A stretch of DNA of 64,000 nt from Lasioglossum baleicum. Taxonomy: Eukaryota > Arthropoda > Insecta > Hymenoptera > Halictidae. Where the stretch lies: contig NC_134935.1 of NCBI RefSeq assembly GCF_051020765.1, positions 9,301,579-9,365,578 on the forward strand, given 5' to 3'. Below are positions 24,163-35,251 of the stretch, piece after piece (position 1 is the first letter of the stretch; each line of letters starts with the position of its first letter). Both the position numbers and the translations under genes were made by a program. The notes under the pieces were generated by a model. That model saw only the letters and a program-made list of their open reading frames with translations. It was not told where the DNA came from and ran no database searches.

Positions 24163-24629
24163 CAGTGTTGGGCAATAAATAAATAATAATTTAAATAAAT
24201 ATTTAAATAACAGTTTATTTGTTATTTGGATATTCAAATAAAAAGCAAAAATAATTATCTATTATTTGAGAGCAAGTCTAAATGAATTATTTAAAATAAT
24301 AAAGTTAATTGTTATTTATAAATACAATTTCAATTATTATTTGTATTGACAAATTGTACTTTTTTATAGGCAGCTAGGTCCTCCGGACGGGCCCGACCAC
24401 TGGCGGTATACCTTTTCAAGGTTGCTATAGCAGACAAAAAACACGCACGTGTTCATTGTATATACAAAATACAAGAAATAAGAGAAGACCAAGAACAATT
24501 TATTTGATTTCCACCTCACAATCCAAATAATAAATAATCATTTATTTATATAATTATTTAAATTACTTTTATTTAAATAAAAAGTTAATTTATTATTTAA
24601 AATAAAATTTGCCCAACACTGGTGTTAGA
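24155..24629. mobile_element. hAT MITE with perfect 8-bp target duplication
   Basis: The element is 24163-24621. Termini CAGTGTTGGGCAA and TTGCCCAACACTG are a perfect 13-bp inverted repeat. GTGTTAGA occurs on both sides (24155-24162 and 24622-24629), a perfect 8-bp duplication. The subterminal regions are long AT-rich strings (ATAAATAATAATTTAAATAA type) that can fold on each other. It is non-autonomous and belongs to the same group as 255-862 and 27239-27750. Confidence 0.93.
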
Positions 24630-25909
24630 TATGTAAGATTAGATATAAGATAGATATATTCGTTTTGAAACGCTATATTAATATCATACCATTAAAAATA
24701 ACATTACAATTCGTGAAATCTCGGAAAGTATGACCTATAGACAACCTCCACCCACAGAAACGTATGTCTCCCTTCAAATACGATAACTTTCTCCCCAAAC
24801 ATGTTTCGTATCTGTATAAATTACAAAGTTATTAGGGGTGGCAGAGTTACACGAGATAAAATGGCAATATTATATCAAATAAATGTTTCTCAGCTTATTT
24901 TACACGTGTTGCTAAAAAGTGAAAGTTCCAAGGAATATCGGTAACTGATCCAAACAAAAATTGCTGAAATGGAAACTGAACATCGTATGAAATTGCCCCG
25001 GTCTCCCTCGTTGCTAGTGGTTAATAGGAAATCTCAGGAAGCTACCCTCGAATTACTTTACACCCTGCACTCCCCTGATTTATGGAAACGTAGACTGTAA
25101 AGCAGTCCACAAAAAGGTTTTCCAGATCATAGTCAGCTACGTGGTCGGTTATGCGACTGGTTCCCCAGCGTCCACGTCCAGACGGTTTCTTCTCCCTTCT
25201 CGCATGAATAAGCAAGCCAGCAGCGCGGCTTCTCTCTTTTGAATTCTCGCGGAAGCTTAACAAGGACGCGGGAAACTCGATAATTCATTACGATACGCTC
25301 ACCGCGGAACGTGAACGTCTCCCGAGGACGTCTCTTTCGCAGTTTATACCCTTTGTAGTCTTTGTTTCGCGGCAGCTGTTTTGCAACCGTGCGCCGCCGT
25401 AGTCGTCGTGATCGCTCCCGAGATAGGAATTTTAGTTGCGCTCCCATACGATGTTCTCTTCGCTTATTTCGAGCCATTGTTCAGCTCTCATCGAGAGATG
25501 GTGTCTCTGTCTTCCCTCCGCTGCTGCTGGACCCGGGACATCGTGCAATGAAATACCGTCCGCGCCTCGGAGAACCGCGACGTTAAAATATTGAGAAACT
25601 TTTGATTTCGAAAATTTATTTATCTAACAGGTAATCGAGAAAGTTCCGCCAACTTTGTCATCGATAAACTGCACACGTTGCGTCAGCGTAAAATGAAGCA
25701 TGCTTGCGCGAGAGCTTATTCATCGGAGAGCTTAACTGATTGTAAGAGCTATTCATTTGTTTAGTTGTATCGTCAAAAGGAGGTTGGAACAATGATAGTT
25801 CTTTGTGGTAGGAACTGTGTGCATCATTTATAGACTGCGCGGAAGAATTAAAGAATATTGTTACCTTTTTTATATTCGACTTTTATTCGAATTTTTGAAA
25901 GAAGAGGTA
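24630..25909. other. Non-coding; GC-rich 25140-25590
   Basis: Opposite-strand frames (25133-25477 minus, 25362-25586 plus) are arginine-rich translations of CpG-rich DNA without recognisable domains. Confidence 0.35.
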
Positions 25910-26467
25910 CAGGGTGTATAAAAAGTAATGGTCATCCGTTTTAGGGGTGAATCCACACCTCCGGATCGGTGGATATTTGTAAGAGAAACTCGCCGCAAAA
26001 TTGTTTATAACAAAGAAAATTGTTGTTAAAATTGTTTTTTACATCAACACTCATCTAGAAAAGAAATAGTTTAAGGGAAACTACATGTCGCAAACAAATA
26101 GTTATTGAGATATAAGATGTTAAAGTTTTTGCAAAATTTGATTGTGTGGAGTTATACGTATAGACAAAAGCCTACTACTACAGTCCACCCGACCGTGTCG
26201 ATGAGACTGAACATTATCATGTGCGTGCCTCGAGCAAACGAAATTTAAATGGACATACGTCGCTAGGTCCATACGACGTCATCGCCTCCCTGTCCATTCG
26301 GATCATAAATTTGAAGTTGCAAAATGTGAGAGAGAATACCTTATATCCATTGTTATAAGTAGACTGCGGATCTTTATGCAAAATAAAAAATGTTTGCATT
26401 GATTGCAAGACACAGGAGCCAAATAACAAATTCATTCTTCTTTTAATTATCTTATTACGGTGAAACT

Positions 26468-26570
26468 AATACACTGGTGGCCTTAAATCTTTTTAATACC
26501 TCCACTGTTTTAAATTGTACGTACCCATTTTTGTCAGAAATGCATAAAATCCGCTGTCTAGTTATAAGAA
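26468..26570 (+). mobile_element. Tc1-like (?) fragment, dispersed family
   Basis: It starts TACACTGGTGGCCTTAAATC, resembling Tc1-type termini, and continues GTTTTAAATTG and TTTTTGTCAGAAATGCATAA then ATCCGCTGTCTAGTTAT. The latter part recurs at 50490-50530 and on the minus strand at 63465-63530. The superfamily call rests only on the terminus. Confidence 0.5.
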
Positions 26571-27230
26571 TATTAATCCTGTATTATTAAATGTTACCGT
26601 ACATCACCGTTCTTCCAGTGGATTAGGTGATATACCTGTAAAGAACGTTATAGCAAGCAAAAAATGCATGCGGATCTTCAACCCCGACAGATGGACAACA
26701 CGTACGGCGGACCTATCGAAGCGACGAGCGGATTATGTTTATAAATCACGTCATTGACGACCGAAGACAATAACAAAAGGAATTTCTTTGACAGTTTCCC
26801 CACTTTCTCAACCTAAATTCCTTCCGACACACCCCCGTCCAATTAACAAACGCAACATTTCCCCACCGAAATCCATGTTTAACCATTCACGAAAAACCGA
26901 GGTGACAACCGCAGTACTATTTTGACCGTGTTGGGAGTAACTTCTTCCCGTTCGCTGTCGCGATTTCGGAAAGTATGTTGTGTAGTGTCCAGTGATTGTG
27001 TAGAAGTGTGGTTTTTTGTGCTTCATCGTTAATAAGACGAATTCGCGAAAATGACGGTGTCCACTTGATCCGACGGAGGAACAGAAGATTCTGAAAAATT
27101 TGTAAGTACCTAGACATTAGTATTTTATAACCCAGGATTAACATTCTTATGTATAAAAAATGGATATAAGGAATTCTTTCATATTTTGCTACTTCTTTAT
27201 GATCCGAATGGGCAGGGAGACGATCACTTG

Positions 27231-27758
27231 GTGCGGGCCACAGTTGGTCAAAAATTTCATCAACGATTGACGAATAAATTTCTACTTCAATCGTTAATCA
27301 CAATTAACGATTAAACTCCTACTTTAATCGTTAATTGCGGTTAACGATTACATTCTTTCCAATTATAATCGTCAATCGGATAATTGATTAATGATTAACT
27401 GCTGAAATTTCGAAATGAAATACGGAATTAAAACTGTATGCATACTGAACAAAATGTAAACCGAGTTTTTGTTGAGATATATTTCTCTGTCAATTCTCCA
27501 TTTCCGCTCTCTGTCTCTCTCTCTACCTCGTTATTACAATTTATGGATTGACCGTGTGGCGATTATATTCAACAATGAATTAAATCAGTCTCCAATTTTT
27601 CGATGATTTCTCTTTTTAATCAATGATTGACGATTAACGTCATCAATCGATTGAATCAATCAGTCCATTTTTCACTGATTACCTTTTTTAATCGTACAAA
27701 TTAATGAATCAATCTTGGTTAAAATTTTAATTGATTAATGCCCAACTCTGGTACGGGC
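27231..27758. mobile_element. hAT MITE nested in the right arm of the 25.9-kb foldback
   Basis: The element is 27239-27750, with a CACAGTTGGTCAA start and a TGCCCAACTCTG end. The flanks GTGCGGGC (27231-27238) and GTACGGGC (27751-27758) match at 7 of 8. Removing the element restores the arm's complementarity to the left arm around CTAGGTCCATACGA, proving insertion into a pre-existing foldback. The interior is built from variants of AATCGTTAATTG and TTAACGATTA in both orientations. Confidence 0.9.
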
Positions 27759-28118
27759 CTAGCAACGAATGTCCCTTTACACTTCGTTTGGCTTGAGGCA
27801 CGCACACGATCATGTCTCGTCTCATCGACACGGTCGTGTGGACTGTGGTAGTAGGCTTTTGTCTATACGTATAACTTCACACAATCAAATTTAGCAAGAA
27901 CTTTAACAGCTTATATCTCTCAAGAACTATTTGTTTGCGACACATAACTTCTTTCAAAATTTTTCTTGTCTGGATGAGTGGAAGGTGTTGATGTAATGAA
28001 AACTTCAACAGCAATTTTCTTTGTTGCGAACATTTTGGCGGCAAGTTTCTCTTACAGATATCCGCCGATCCGGAGGTGTAAATTCACCCCAGGATGACCT
28101 TTTTATACACACCCTGTA

Positions 28119-28900
28119 CATTTTCATCTAACTTCTGTTTCTTATGATCGACTTAGAGCATTTTCCGACCAGAGGAAACTTCCGCAGGTTTTTCTCGGGC
28201 TGGAAAATCCTTGTTCAGGAGGGAGGGTTTCGACTCGTTAATTATTCCCGTTGGCAGTAAAATTCCGGGCGTAAACGGGTTGCCCGCTCCCCCGATTGAT
28301 ATTCAACGCGTCAAACTGACGCATCGGTTCCGATCCTGTTGACGCATTCGCGTCACGACGCGCGTGTTATGTCAATAAACAGCCAAATATTGTATATCTG
28401 TAATTGGCTGCGCTGGTCCGTGTTTGCGATGCCGTTTGTAGCTGCTAGACCCCGACGCAGCGCGGCGCGGGGCGGGGTGGTGCGATTTTAAGTTCCCCGA
28501 CGATGGGGTTTACAAATCAAACATCCTTTTGCGCGCGGCGCGTTTACCGGAACGTAATCGACGGAAATTGGCGAAATTTCACGAATTCCGTGCGCGGATA
28601 CGAGCCCAACGCAACGGCGGGATCGATAACCACGCTTTAATCCCTAGCTTTTGGTTCGTTTGTTGCCCGCCCTTTAATCTCGGGACCGACATCGATAATT
28701 CGAATTCTATCGAGACCTTCTTCGACGGCGTTCGCGGGTTCAAGCGCCCGTCACTGTTCACTCCTTCACCATTGTCGGACGAATTCCGCGGCGATGCACA
28801 GTAGTGAACCACGAGCTTCTAAAATGTGAACGAAATTCATGGTTTTATTAGACACTTGAAACTTGGTAATTACGGGCTTTCAAGATCGTCGATAACGAAT
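28119..28900. other. Non-coding; CpG-rich 28190-28800
   Basis: Frames on both strands at 28529-28812 have no recognised domain. The segment contains GCGGCGCGGGGCGGGG at about 28460. Confidence 0.35.
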
Positions 28901-28936
28901 TTATATCTATATCTATATCTATATCTATATGTATAA
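28901..28936. repeat. (TATATC)n hexanucleotide microsatellite
   Basis: Five to six tandem copies of TATATC directly precede the possible Helitron-like segment. Confidence 0.9.
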
Positions 28937-29095
28937 TAAAAATCAAATGCTGTTCGTTGGTCACGACATCACGGGAGAACGGCTGAACCGATTTGGCTAA
29001 TTTAAAAAAAAAAATATTCGTTGTAGTCCGAATCAGGTTTTTAGATTTTAAAAAATTGGAAAAATTGCCCGGAAACATGAAAATTCGGGAAAAAC
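28930..29095 (+). mobile_element. Possible Helitron-like fragment
   Basis: ATAATAAAAATCAAATGCTG followed by ACGGGAGAACGGCTGAACCG and ATTTGGCTAATTT resembles, from memory, a sequence often seen at an end of arthropod Helitron-like elements. No hairpin plus CTRR 3' end could be confirmed. The assignment is tentative. Confidence 0.3.
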
Positions 29096-29108
29096 TAAAA
29101 GTGCTTTT

Positions 29109-29550
29109 AGGCCGTTATTAGACTAGGCCACTGGTGGGCAACTTGGTGGCGCAACTTGGTGGCGCCACCGAATTGAAGAGCTTTTATGAATCGGTAACTG
29201 GTGGTACCACCAAGCGTTCATTCCCGCTGTCGATGTAACGCTGTGTCGTGTTCTTATGTATTTTACGATAAATGTGGTGGTAATTTGAACGTCAATTGTT
29301 CATGTTTTCGCGATGCTGGTGGCGCAACTTGGTGGCTTTGTCTAATAGGCTACATTCAAATCAATACCCCGGCTGGTGGCGGCGCCACCAAATGTTGCCC
29401 GGCCGGTTGCCGATGCCGTCCACCAGATCGGCAACTATTTTTGGTGGCTCCACCAGTTACCGTAGTCTAATAGGTTACATTTGTTTCAATGCCCCACGAC
29501 GTGCTGAGCCACTGGTGGCGCAACCAGTGGCCTAGTCTAATAACGGCCTA
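29109..29550. mobile_element. Foldback element with AGGCCGTTATTAGACTAGGCC ends
   Basis: AGGCCGTTATTAGACTAGGC at 29109 is matched by the complement ending at 29550 (GGCCTAGTCTAATAACGGCC), with one mismatch. The arms and interior are dominated by short repeats of CTTGGTGGCGCAA, CACCAAG and CCACTGGTGG in both orientations. TAATAACGGCCT is duplicated just past the right end. The superfamily is unknown; the terminal GGCC and internal subterminal repeats would fit a hAT-like MITE. Confidence 0.8.
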
Positions 29551-29590
29551 ATAACGGCCTTAGAATCATATTTAAATACAACAAAAAAAC

Positions 29591-29654
29591 GAACGTCGTA
29601 GCTTTTAATCAATATTTCAATAGAACGTCGCAGCTTTTAATCAATATTTCAATA
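29591..29654. repeat. 32-bp tandem duplication
   Basis: GAACGTCGTAGCTTTTAATC plus AATATTTCAATA is repeated once immediately, with one substitution (GTAG/GCAG). Confidence 0.9.
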
Positions 29655-29714
29655 GAAATTTACATTATCTACGTCTGTTTGTATTATCGACATTATAAAC
29701 ATATAAAATGCGTA

Positions 29715-29805
29715 CCACTAACCCTCTCGCGAGCTCGCAAAGCGAGCGAGCTACAATAACCCTACTTGCGAAGCTCGCGAAGCGAGCAAGCAACAACTCG
29801 CCTCT
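29715..29805. repeat. Degenerate CTCGCGAAGCGAG repeats
   Basis: Two to three copies of CTCGCGAGCTCGCAAAGCGA-like palindromic sequence, separated by CTACAATAACCCTA. Each copy can form a short hairpin. Confidence 0.7.
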
Positions 29806-29860
29806 AGTCTAATAATAAAAATGCAAAATCGCGTATTCGGTACAGGTGCTATAGAATTGT

Positions 29861-30385
29861 GGGCTGCTCTTTACTTTACCGGACTCAAAATTTGTGCCTT
29901 TCTCCTATAAATTATGATGTATTTGGTATGTAATCCAGTCGATTTGTACCCGCGGCGGTTGCAGATCGAAGTTTCGATCCTGTAGGATCAATGGTTCAGG
30001 AGTTATGCTTGCTTAAAGTTGAGCAATCTGCATTGTTTTTGACAGGGAAGGGTTCCGCCATATTGATTTGTAGTAACGGTCGCGCGCCGCTTACCGAGTT
30101 GGTTGGAGATTAGGTCGGGGTGGGGAGGGACAAGGACTGGCGGTTCTGCTCTGTAAGCGGCTCGCGGTCGTCACTACAAACCAATATGGCAGCGCCGTTA
30201 CCTATCAAAAACACTGCAAATTGCTCAACTTTAAGCAAGCATAAGTCTTGAACCATTGATCCTTCAGTATCGAAACTTCGATCTGCAACCGTCGCGGGTA
30301 CAAATCTACAGGATTACATACCAAATACATCAGAATTTATAGGAGAAAGCAACAAATTTTGAGTCCGGTAAGGTAAAGTTTACCC
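29861..30385. mobile_element. Foldback element, 'GGTAAAGTAAAG' family, copy 2 (inverted)
   Basis: It begins GGGCTGCTCTTTACTTTACC and ends AAGGTAAAGTTTACCC, the reverse order of copy 1, so it lies in the opposite orientation. Both arms carry TATGATGTATTTGGTATGTA or its complement and the CCGCCATATTG motif (30055; complement at 30181). AATTGT flanks both ends and is the likely target duplication or part of it. This is the most complete copy. Confidence 0.88.
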
Positions 30386-30680
30386 AAATTGTATACTGGA
30401 GATGCAGTTATTCACAAAATTGAGCGTGCACAAGCTATAAAAATCTTATTTGTTCGATTAACAAATAAGAAATAATTTTTTCCTTTATCAAATGTTTGTG
30501 TGTACACAATGTTAGGTCCTAAAAAAGAATTAACCATTAAAAATAACTCGAACAATACATTATATCGTGTTGGCAACAAAAATTAAAAAATACAGTACGT
30601 TTCTTCTCGTTACATTCCAGATATACAATTAACAATGGATATTGAAAAAAAATTAAAAATCGATTTCAATAAAAACGGTA
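30386..30680. other. AT-rich DNA upstream of Tc1-like pseudogene
   Basis: GGTCCTAAAAAAGAATTAAC near 30510 could belong to the N-terminal part of the same Tc1 relic, but no continuous similarity is visible. Confidence 0.3.
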
Positions 30681-31073
30681 CGCAAAGGTTCGCGAAATAA
30701 CAACTAGAAACGTTTGGAATTCACAAAAAGTGTATAAATTGTGATCCGAGTTTCTGGAATAATATAATATTTTCTGACGAGGTAAAAGTGGATTTATTTA
30801 ACTCGGACGGTAGAATTACAGTGTGGGGGAAACCAAATACAACGTTTAATAAGAATAATACAGTACCGACTATGAAGCGTGGAGAAAGGATCGTTAACGT
30901 TGTGGAGTCGTGTAGCAACCGATGAAGTTGGAAATATGGGAATTATAAATACAACTGTGGACAAGATGAATTACCTCAGTATCTCGAAAATGTTTTATAT
31001 TATTTTCTACATGACAAAGACCAAAAGCCTTCAACCTACACATATCGTGAAAGTATGGCTGTTATACATATAA
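30681..31073 (+). pseudogene. Tc1-like transposase, frameshifted internal fragment
   Basis: Three frames give consecutive pieces of a Tc1-family transposase. The first has KRLEFTK after a stop. After a frameshift near 30730 comes FWNNIIFSDEVKVDLFNSDG, then TVWGKPNTTFNKNNTVPTMK and RGERIVNVVES, stopping at 30923. A second shift returns to the original frame with VGNMGIINTTVDKMNYLSIS and ends PTHIVKVWLLY. FSDE contains the first catalytic Asp of the DDE triad, and DG..VW.KPN is a standard Tc1 landmark. The region that should hold the second Asp (DN.PKHT) is degraded, and the final Glu region is not visible. The enzyme is certainly inactive, and the terminal repeats of its element were not found. 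Confidence 0.9.
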
Positions 31074-31548
31074 TTTTCCGACATTATTCAATATTATTTT
31101 GAGGGCGTGCTTTGAGGGATCTATTTCTATTTATTTGAACCCTATTCCAAACTAGCAAAGGAATTTCTGAATCGTAGCAAGCTGTCAATATCGGCGATAT
31201 CGAATTGATTATAAGCCGTTAATACAAACGAGCATCGCCGCATCTCAGTTTAATACCACTGACGAGTGGAGCTAAATATACATAATCGTCTGAATTTCAA
31301 CGAGAATTTCGCATCGGGGAAAATTATACATATATGCAGTGGATCCAAAAAGTGTTTGAACATCAAACATCTGATTCCCGAGAAATTGGCAATATTCAAC
31401 CTGTTGCAATTTCATAAAAACTATCGTTTAGGAATAAACATGCTAATTTAAAGCTTAATTACTCGTTTTTCTCAGAGATATTTTTACACTAGAATTTTTA
31501 TTTAATAAAACATACGATTTCCGTGGACGTATCGACGCCTCTTTTTTA
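31074..31548. other. AT-rich non-coding DNA
   Basis: Nothing recognised between the Tc1 relic and the mariner derivative. Confidence 0.35.
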
Positions 31549-32063
31549 TTAGGTGTGCAAATAAGTCCTTTCCTCTTTTTTCCAAATTCAAGATTTTATT
31601 ACATAAAATATAAATGTAAAATATTGTCTGGCGGGAGAGAGAGACTCTCCCAATCTTTCTCCCAATTCTCCTTGCGTCTGGGTCGGATTTTCGTTGAGCA
31701 ATTCCTTTAACTTTCTCGGTGTACCTGAACGATCGTCGTCTTCCAAATGAAAATTTCCGGCTTTAAATCTTTAGTACCCCTTTTTTATCATGTTCTGTAA
31801 GATACAGCGATCTCTCCCAGTACCGCACAATCTATTTCAGCAGCTTCAACAGCTGATTTTCTAAGCTGGAATGCAAAGAGTAAGCAGCGTATTATTGCTT
31901 GAAATTATTGCATAGGACTGGAAACTCTTAGAGCGCTCATCACGATTCTTCTTAAAACTAAAAGAACGCTCTTTCAGATGGCACGAAAATCGGGAAATAA
32001 TTCGAATCCAGTCAGAAGTTATGATCGTAGAAAAAAGGGGTAGGAACTTATTTGCACACCTAA
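31549..32063 (-). mobile_element. Internally deleted mariner retaining the N-terminal coding part
   Basis: TTAGGTGTGCAAATAAGTCC at the left and its complement (GAACTTATTTGCACACCTAA) at the right, each next to TA (31547-31548; 32064-32065), bound a 515-bp element. Its minus strand contains the N-terminal part of a mariner transposase (31640-31885) and nothing of the catalytic core. The next element begins three bases beyond the right-hand TA. Confidence 0.93.
31640..31885 (-). pseudogene. Mariner transposase N-terminal (HTH) fragment
   Basis: Read from 31885 downward, one frame gives FAFQLRKSAVEAAEIDCAVL, then GEIAVSYRT and two stops. After a frameshift a second gives FKAGNFHLEDDDRSGTPRKL followed by KELLNENPTQTQGELGERLG. 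This corresponds to the tandem helix-turn-helix DNA-binding region of mariners related to the Bombyx mori subfamily, where F.FQLG..A.EAA and PTQTQ.EL.E.LG are typical. The catalytic domain was removed when the element was internally deleted. No protein function remains, but the element could have been mobilised in trans. Confidence 0.85.
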
Positions 32064-32067
32064 TATA

Positions 32068-32536
32068 CAGGATATCTCAGCTGAAGGAGGCCACCTAAAT
32101 ATCTCATTTATTTTTAATGACACAAAAATATTTGTGGCATAATTTAAACGGTATCGAAGGAGGAATATCACAGAAGAACAATTTCTTCCGTCCGGTTATT
32201 TTTTCATAGTTTTTTCATGGTCATCGTTAATTTTTTTATCGGGAAAACTTTTTTTTTATTCCATCTTAATTTTATTCCATCTTAAAGCGGCTGAAAAAAT
32301 ACATTTGAATATGCTTCAGTCATTAACAAGATGAAATAAAAAAAAATTAGTTTTCTCGATAAAAAATAACGATGACCTTGAAAAAACTAGGAAACAATAA
32401 CCGGACAAAAAAATTGTTCTTCTATGATATTCCTCCTTCGATACCATTTAAATTATGCCACAAATATTTTTTATGTGTCATTAAAAATAAAGGAGACATT
32501 TATATATAGGTGGCCTCCTTCAGCTGGGACACCCTA
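32068..32536. mobile_element. TA-flanked foldback, 'CTCAGCTGAAGGAGG' family copy 1
   Basis: CAGGATATCTCAGCTGAAGG at the left and the complement ending CAGCTGGGACACCCTA at the right, with TA outside both. Inner arm landmarks are GGAGGAATATCACAGAAGAA and its complement. The centre carries CATCTTAAAGCGG. The family is shared with 39705-40131. Confidence 0.88.
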
Positions 32537-33476
32537 TATTATAAAATCGCTGTTTCTGTTAGAACAATTAAGTACTGAATGAACAAACTGACAAAGTTTT
32601 TTGCGATTATCTCGGAAACTAAGGCCGAGCGACTGGTTTGACTACATATGTCAAGGCCAAGATCAAGGTAATATTCACCAAAATTTCGCTTTGAGAATCT
32701 GGATAAAGGTGATTTTTGCGGGAAATGTTTTGTATAAATCTCCTCCGATCTCGAAACCTGTAGAATCGTAGTACATTGTGCATACAATGGAGCTGCGCGT
32801 GTTCATGGGCAAACTAATAGCAATAAGGGGGACGGTATTTCATTATTGTCGCCATCAGTGAGTTGATGGGAAGCCACACGAACCTCCCATGCGATCTTCG
32901 CGCTGGCCTCTGCCTGTTTTGCCGTCTAAATTATAGGGCGTAATAATTGTCCGGCGATAACTAGTTATGCGAATGTAATTATTGCACGCGTATTATTAAC
33001 GGTCATGCGGAAATTTCGGCCACTCGCTACAACGAAGAGTGACGAGAAATCCGCGCGACCCGTCGCGAAATTGAAATATTGATTCGATCCTGTCAAAGCG
33101 CATTTACATCCGTCGCGAAGAAGTTGAAACTGCCGGCGCGCTACGTGTTCATAATGTAATAATAACTTCAGTACTAATGGCTATGGGAACTTTGATATGA
33201 ATTTCCGTAATAATTAGAGTTCGCCACGACTACATCGAAACTTAAACGTACCTGTACATCGATGCGTTCCGGAACTTCCAAGTCTCCATTTGCTTCGTCC
33301 TTTGTCTACTCTGTTGGGCACTCGGTGTCTCTAGTTAACTAATTTTTAGCGTATCAAATCTTCATGGCCGCACCGTTAGTATGTCATTGACTTGTTGTGT
33401 ACTGATATCTTTTGCATTTACGAAGCTATTTTAACTCGAAAATTAAACATTTCTTCGGACCTAGAACAATTCCATT
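32537..33476. other. Non-coding; nothing recognised
   Basis: Moderately GC-rich at 32860-33130, with no recognisable domain or RNA. Confidence 0.35.
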
Positions 33477-33562
33477 GTATCAGCTCGTTAAGTATGAAAC
33501 TTGACAAATGTGTTAGAAATTTGTATTTTATCTGTCAAGTTTCATACTTAATGACCTGATAC
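33477..33562. repeat. Strong hairpin, ~30-bp arms
   Basis: GTATCAGCTCGTTAAGTATG continuing to AAACTTGACA faces TGTCAAGTTTCATACTTAAT continuing to GACCTGATAC across a 26-base loop, with about two mismatches. It could be a small foldback relic or a structured transcript; no other support. Confidence 0.8.
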
Positions 33563-33695
33563 ACGATTTTTTTAATTTTATGGATATAAAATTGATATAA
33601 CACCTCATACAATATTTGAATGTGTAGTAATTTATTAGAAACCAACGTATTTAACAATGTAAACAATATTGTGAATAATGTTACAGCAATTTTTA

Positions 33696-34008
33696 GTGGT
33701 GACACTGACAAGGGAAGGACCCCACGTGTCCGACTTTGATTTTGATGATCTTTTGCGAGACGATGGTGTAGTATGCAGTTACTCAATAGTTTTAAAGATA
33801 TAAACAATTGAACTTCGAAATCTTGAGCTGCAAATCATGGTATACATATCAAGAAGGTATGCAAGTTTAATTGTTTATATCTTTAAAACTATTGGATAAC
33901 TACACATAATATTTTGCAGACATCATTAGGGATCCACATACTATCACCTTACATAAATTATCAAAATCGAAGTCGAATACTTGGGGTCCTTCCCTTGTGA
34001 GTTACCAC
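33696..34008. mobile_element. Foldback, 'CAAGGGAAGGACCCC' family copy 1
   Basis: CAAGGGAAGGACCCCACGTG at 33709 is inverted as ACTTGGGGTCCTTCCCTTG ending at 33997. A weaker outer match, GTGGTGAC versus GTTACCAC, suggests the true ends are near 33696 and 34008. The inner arms include ATAGTTTTAAAGATATAAAC and its complement. A second copy is at 59431-59725. Confidence 0.85.
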
Positions 34009-35251
34009 TCGAGTACCTACCTAAGGTTACTTTTGCGAATCGATTTAATTGATTCTACGGTCGCAGTGTTTAGCGTATTTATAAATTAGTGAGAATTGTA
34101 GAGAATAAATTGCACAATACCGACATCTAGCGATACAGAACAGAATTAAGGAGGATTAATGACTCTCTATTGTGACGTAACTCCTATTCATTTGTTTTGT
34201 ATCTCTACTCGAGATCGAGAACGAGAAAATGCAAAACAAATTGATTCTTTGAAAGTTTTAGACTAGACTACTCCCTTAATCGGTTTAATCCCTGTGCTAT
34301 TTTCTAGGTCCTCCATACAGCGACAAACGACGCGCGTAATTTAAGCACGTTGTGACGATTCAAACTCGATTTGCGTTTCGGACGTATGTAAGCTCGGTCT
34401 TCGTCGGGTTGTTATTTCGAAAAATTCCACGGAAGCGTGCTCCGCGAAATTTCCCGTTTGAAACGCGGCCGGAATATGTTAAATAGATTTTCCAACCTGA
34501 ACTTTCTCTCCATTCAGCGGCCACTTTTTCAAACGACTCGTTCCTTCGTTCGTTTCTGAAACTTTAAATTGAAAAATTACGCGACAAACCGAATTTCCCG
34601 TAAGTTTCCGGTGGGAAGCGACGAAACGCCGCCGCTGGTTCGAATTCCAAAAGTTGCCTGCCGAGGTCGACTGAAGAGAAATCGCGAACTGTCCCGAGAC
34701 CTCTTTGCTCGAGAACACTTTTCTTAACGATATTGCTGTTCGTTTAGCGAGCACCGCTGCGCCGCGCCGACCCCTTCAACAACGATGAAAACTGCGCGCA
34801 ACAGTTTTCCTTTCTTTCGACACCTATAAGCGGTAACCACGTTCCGCCACCATATTTGAAACGCTGTAAATTGTTCCTAGGAAACATTTACTTAATTGGC
34901 TAGCCGCGAACGCTCGACTGTAATGAAGGTATTTCAGCGTCGCACATTTACAATTAGTCGTATGCTAAACTTCTCCCCGACCTACATTTATTTTAAAAAT
35001 ACTGTACTGTGGGAAAATGGTGTGCCGCACTGCTACCTAAGTGGCGCACAGAACAATTATTATATTTCTTTACTACAAATAATCATTCCGTTATCTTGCC
35101 GCGTATTCATTGAGGTACAAAGTAACAGTAGAAATTAAAAAAATTCATTGCCGGGATCGTTGAACCTAAATAAGTCGTACTACCCAGGATCAAAATTATT
35201 CGATCAAACAAATCAAGCGTCTACCATGTTCATCCTTGAAGTAATTGTCGT
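34009..35251. other. Non-coding; nothing recognised
   Basis: A 91-codon minus frame (34479-34754) is in CpG-richer DNA without a known domain. Confidence 0.35.

Larger units (their letters stand above)
25910..28116. mobile_element. Large TA-flanked foldback with ~440-bp arms, CAGGGTG set
   Basis: The left end CAGGGTGTATAAAAAGTAAT and the right complement (ending TTTTTATACACACCCTG) are each next to TA (25908-25909, 28117-28118). The arms can be followed inward through CCTCCGGATCGG, TTGTTTGCGACA, TATACGTATAGACAAAAGCC, the CGACCGTGTCGATGAGAC block and CCATTCGGATCATAAA to CCTTATATCCATT, giving a left arm of 25910-26358 and a right arm of 27159-28116. The right arm is interrupted by a hAT MITE (27239-27750). 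Without it the element would be about 1.69 kb. The 26360-27158 interior holds a Tc1-like fragment and no transposase. Confidence 0.9.

Noticed and set aside
29201..29535. Cysteine- and glycine-rich frames at 29201-29470 and 29296-29535
   Set aside because: They translate the CTTGGTGGCGCAA/CACCAAG repeats of the foldback at 29109-29550, so the residues reflect the repeat rather than a protein.
29715..29805. CRISPR-like array of CTCGCGAAGCGAG repeats
   Set aside because: Only two or three degenerate copies, no constant spacer length, and a eukaryotic transposon-rich context.
30721..30918. Minus-strand 65-codon frame
   Set aside because: It is the antisense shadow of the Tc1-like transposase remnant on the plus strand.
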